NCBI GenBank assembly: GCA_013306675.1
Contig: JABLUY010000213.1
Coordinates: 1-64,000 of the forward strand
DNA from: Thraustochytrium sp. TN22
Taxonomy: Eukaryota > Sar > Bigyra > Thraustochytrida > Thraustochytriidae
Direction: 5' to 3'
DNA: 64,000 nucleotides
Shown here: positions 61,578-64,000 of the stretch, piece by piece
Layout of the letters: each line of letters starts with the position of its first letter
Numbering within the stretch: position 1 is the first letter of the stretch
Notes under the pieces: model-generated
What the model was told of the DNA's origin: nothing
Database searches by the model: none
The model's input: the letters and a program-made list of their open reading frames with translations, nothing else
Program-made: the position numbers and the translations under genes

Positions 61578-62972
61578 TCAGCGCTTGTGGTGCTCCTGAA
61601 CGAGGTGGCCAAGAGAATCGTTCTCCTTGCGTAGTGCGGCGACCTCCCGCTCGAGAGACCTAATCTTCTCGACGGAGTTGCGCAGAATGCTGGCCTTGTC
61701 AAGCTTGGAGGTGCCGAGGATGGAGATGCGGTTGGGATCCTTGTCCAGCGTGCCGCTGGCCTGGCGCTCCTCCTCGAGGCCCTTGAGAAGCTTGTAGAGC
61801 TCGTCAAAGCCCTGGGTCACGGCGAGGCGGCGCTTGCGCTCGCGCTCGTTCTTGCGCGTCTTGGCGCCGCCAGAGCGGTCGCCATCCTCGTCGTCGTCGT
61901 CTTCGTTGTTGTTGCTGTTGGTCGGGGACGGGAGCGACGCCGGGCCGCCGAGGCCAGGGCGGCCGACCACGTGGCTGTTGACCATGCCCGGGCGCGGGTA
62001 CATGGGGTGGTGCACGTGCATGGAGGGCGGCGCGGCACGCGCGGCGTGCGGCATGCTGGCGCGCGCATACTGGGGATGGCCACGGCCAGGGCCGAGGCCG
62101 GCGGCCGCCGCCGCCGAGGTGGCCGAGTGCAGGTCGATGGGCCGGCTGCCCACGCGCTCGCGCGCGAGCGGGTTGGCGGCGCCGTTGGGCGGCACGGCTT
62201 GGCCGGCCGAGTTGGCGTTCACCTTGGAGACGGCCGGACCGGCGGACCGGGAGGCCTGGCGCTTGCGCGTCGCGTAGGTGGGGCCGCTCGTGTTGGCGGC
62301 AGCCGCGCTGTTGTTGTTGTTGTTGTTGTTGTTGTTGCTGCTGCTGCTGCTGCTGCCGCCGGCGCCGCGATTGGCGCCGGGCGCGGTGGAGGCGGTGACG
62401 GCCGGCTTGGGTGGCGCGGCGGCGGTGCCAAAGTCGCCGAAGCCGACCGACTGGCGGTGCTGCTGTGTGTGTGCGTGCGGGTGGTGCGGGAGCGGTTCGA
62501 TGGAGGGCGGGCGCGCGGTGGAGCCAAAGTAGGCGACCTCGCCGCCAGCGGAGGGGCCCATGGCACCGGGCACAAGCGGGTCAAGCGAGAAGTCGTCGAG
62601 AAAGGAGGAGAAGTCGTCCACCTCGCCGAGCGTCATGTCGGTGAGGTCCATGGTGATGGCCTCGTTGAGCGCCTCGTGCCCGCTCGTGGTCTTGAGGAGC
62701 CGCTTGATGGTCTCGTAGTCGGAAGTTTTGCGCGCCGTGTCGAACTGCTCGCGGAAGTGCGGGTCGTTGTAGTTCTTGAGAATGAGCTCCTTCATGGCCT
62801 GCTTCTCCTCCTTGTTGATGAAGCCCTGCTTTTGCATCTCCGAGGCGGCGCGCAGCCGGCTCGTCACGTCACGTGACGAGTTCGCCCGTCCGCGCACCAC
62901 GCCGTTGCTCGCGCCGCTCCCCGGCGGCACCGCCGGCGGGATGGCCACGCCGCGCGAGTCCGCGCCGCTCAT
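61578..62972 (-). CDS. bHLH-zipper transcription factor
   Basis: About 464 residues from the ATG at 62972. The basic region and first helix are at about 374-392 (KNERERKRRLAVTQGFDELYKLL), followed by a loop and second helix (SKLDKASILRNSVEKIRSL) and a leucine-zipper extension (LEREVAALRKENDSLGHLV). The ExxR core that reads E-box half-sites is kept. Upstream are poly-Asn and poly-Ser/Ala runs from triplet repeats, and a conserved-looking helical segment near the N terminus (MQKQGFINKEEKQAMKELILKNYND), of unknown role. The frame extends open to 63239 with low-complexity Arg/Ala/Gln sequence, so the start is a choice. A 12-base palindrome CGTCACGTGACG (62867-62878) sits inside the first 40 codons and contains an E-box, compatible with self-binding. 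Confidence 0.83.
   Translation of the reverse strand: MSGADSRGVAIPPAVPPGSGASNGVVRGRANSSRDVTSRLRAASEMQKQGFINKEEKQAMKELILKNYNDPHFREQFDTARKTSDYETIKRLLKTTSGHEALNEAITMDLTDMTLGEVDDFSSFLDDFSLDPLVPGAMGPSAGGEVAYFGSTARPPSIEPLPHHPHAHTQQHRQSVGFGDFGTAAAPPKPAVTASTAPGANRGAGGSSSSSSNNNNNNNNNSAAAANTSGPTYATRKRQASRSAGPAVSKVNANSAGQAVPPNGAANPLARERVGSRPIDLHSATSAAAAAGLGPGRGHPQYARASMPHAARAAPPSMHVHHPMYPRPGMVNSHVVGRPGLGGPASLPSPTNSNNNEDDDDEDGDRSGGAKTRKNERERKRRLAVTQGFDELYKLLKGLEEERQASGTLDKDPNRISILGTSKLDKASILRNSVEKIRSLEREVAALRKENDSLGHLVQEHHKR
62299..62357 (-). repeat. Mixed triplet repeat (poly-Asn and poly-Ser)
   Basis: Plus-strand GTT/TTG units followed by CTG units; on the coding strand they encode a Ser run followed by an Asn run in the bHLH protein. 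Confidence 0.85.
62867..62878. promoter_or_regulatory. E-box palindrome inside the bHLH coding region
   Basis: CGTCACGTGACG is a perfect 12-base palindrome with a central CACGTG, about 95-105 bases into the coding sequence. It would be an optimal bHLH-zipper site. Confidence 0.5.
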
Positions 62973-63173
62973 GCTGCTGACGCTGCTACCTGCTGCGGCC
63001 GTCGCAGTCGAGCGAGAGAGAGAGCGACCGGGCGGGCGACTGGGTGAACGAGCTCGCCGAGCTGAGCCGAGCCGAGCCGAGCCGAGCCGGGCGTGCGGGC
63101 AGCGCGGCGCGCGCGCGCGAGGGAGAAAGGAGCAGACCTGCTGCTCCTGCCGCCAGCAGCGCAGCGGCCGGGC

Positions 63174-63204
<31 letters not shown>

Positions 63205-63280
63205 CTTCGAACGTGCGCACGCCCCGCCCTGACTGTCACGGAGGAGCGAGCCGTGACACCCCCTCCTACTCTACAGCCTA

Positions 63281-63334
<54 letters not shown>

Positions 63335-64000
63335 CGCGCCTCGCGTCGCGTCAGCGCGCAGTCCGCGCGCGCGGGCGCAGGCCACGCCGCGTCGGCGGCG
63401 CTCCCTGCGCGCCCGTAGCCGCGCGAGCGCGCGAGCGCCGGCGTCGGCGAGCGTGCGCGCGGCGCGTCCGAGGAATGGAATTCGCGCCGCGATGCCAGAT
63501 GGCGCCCGCCACCCCGGCGGAGCCGCCACCTCGCTCGCCTCGCTCGCCTCGCTCGCCTCGCTTGCCTCGCTTGCCGCGCGCCGCGGCCTGCCCGCCGCCT
63601 GCCTGCTCGCCTGCTCGCCTGCCGCGCCGCGCCACGCCGGGGGCGGGACCGAGGGCGGGCGCGCGGGCGCGGCGCGATGGAGATTGAGATCGTGGCGCGC
63701 AAGAGCGAGCAGCAACAAGCGCGCAAGCAAGCGAGCAGCGGCTCAGCTCAGCACTTAGTTAACTTAGTTAGCACTGCCAGGCCGGGCTGGCACACAAGCG
63801 AACTCGACTCAACTTGAACTTGAACGCCACTTGAACACTGCGACTGCAGTGCTGAGTCTGCTGACTCGAACTTGCTGGCAGTGACAGGCGCTCACAGTGG
63901 TGAGTGAGACTGACTGACTGACACTGTGGTGGTGAGTGAGGCAGCTCAGCCAAGGCAGGGCCGGCGGCTTTTTAACTAACTTTTCGTAAAGCTCACTTTC
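62973..64000. other. 5' flank of the bHLH gene and window edge, low complexity
   Basis: No gene is recognised in the last kilobase. It holds GAGCC repeats (63057-63090), a CTG run (63174-63202), a 49-base CT tract (63284-63332), CGCTCGCCT repeats (63530-63570) and AT-rich words at the edge (TTAGTTAACTTAGTTAG near 63757-63773). Frames of 83-303 residues cross it but encode Arg/Ala/Ser strings. It likely contains the bHLH promoter and the flank of a gene beyond the window. Confidence 0.5.
63284..63332. repeat. CT dinucleotide tract
   Basis: An uninterrupted run of CT units, about 310 bases upstream of the chosen bHLH start. Confidence 0.95.

Noticed and set aside
1-64000. CRISPR array, rRNA, tRNA genes or viral elements
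   Set aside because: The tandem arrays seen are simple-sequence repeats without unique spacers, and no rRNA, tRNA, capsid, reverse transcriptase or integrase signature was recognised. Only the mariner-type transposase-derived gene is of mobile origin.

Overview
The window is a piece of a nuclear genome from a single-celled, flagellated eukaryote. It is very GC-rich, with long open frames, few and short introns, and genes packed on both strands. The gene set (a CatSper-type sperm/flagellar Ca2+ channel, the axonemal protein CFAP70, condensin II, MCM2, Rpn10, a Bbc1-like actin-patch protein and a giant secreted cadherin/CSPG-like protein with ELWxxDGT repeats) would fit a zoospore-forming stramenopile such as a thraustochytrid/labyrinthulomycete. 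That placement is an inference from gene content and style, not something the sequence proves.

Layout. 0-10 kb: a small unknown acidic protein (+), a 1.2 kaa protein with a possible beta-trefoil (-), proteasome ubiquitin receptor Rpn10 with an inserted RS-repeat region (-), a tail-anchored CH-domain protein (+) and a DUF402 protein (-). 10-20 kb: an alpha/beta hydrolase whose nucleophile serine is replaced by glycine (+), a CatSper channel subunit with one clear intron (-), a five-SH3 Bbc1/Mti1-like protein (+) and an ornithine-type mitochondrial carrier (+). 19-32 kb: CFAP70 (-), an ankyrin protein with a myristoylation-type start (+), a Tc1/mariner transposase-derived gene lacking its first catalytic Asp (-) and MCM2 with one short 5' intron (+). 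32-55.6 kb: one uninterrupted reading frame for a secreted protein of about 7,812 residues (+). 56-63 kb: condensin II subunit NCAP-G2 (+), a prolyl-hydroxylase-like 2-oxoglutarate oxygenase (-) and a bHLH-zipper factor (-). The last kilobase is low-complexity sequence with a CT tract.

Working together. Flagellar function is represented twice (CatSper subunit and CFAP70), chromosome biology twice (MCM2, NCAP-G2), and the cell surface/cortex by the giant protein, the Bbc1-like protein and the CH membrane protein. Genes alternate in divergent and convergent pairs with 0.2-1.2 kb spacers. Spacers carry simple repeats: a TCCGAG hexamer array before the giant gene, a CTGGCG array inside the MCM2 intron, CT tracts before two genes, and recurrent CTAG-rich patches. 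No rRNA, tRNA, CRISPR or viral element was recognised.
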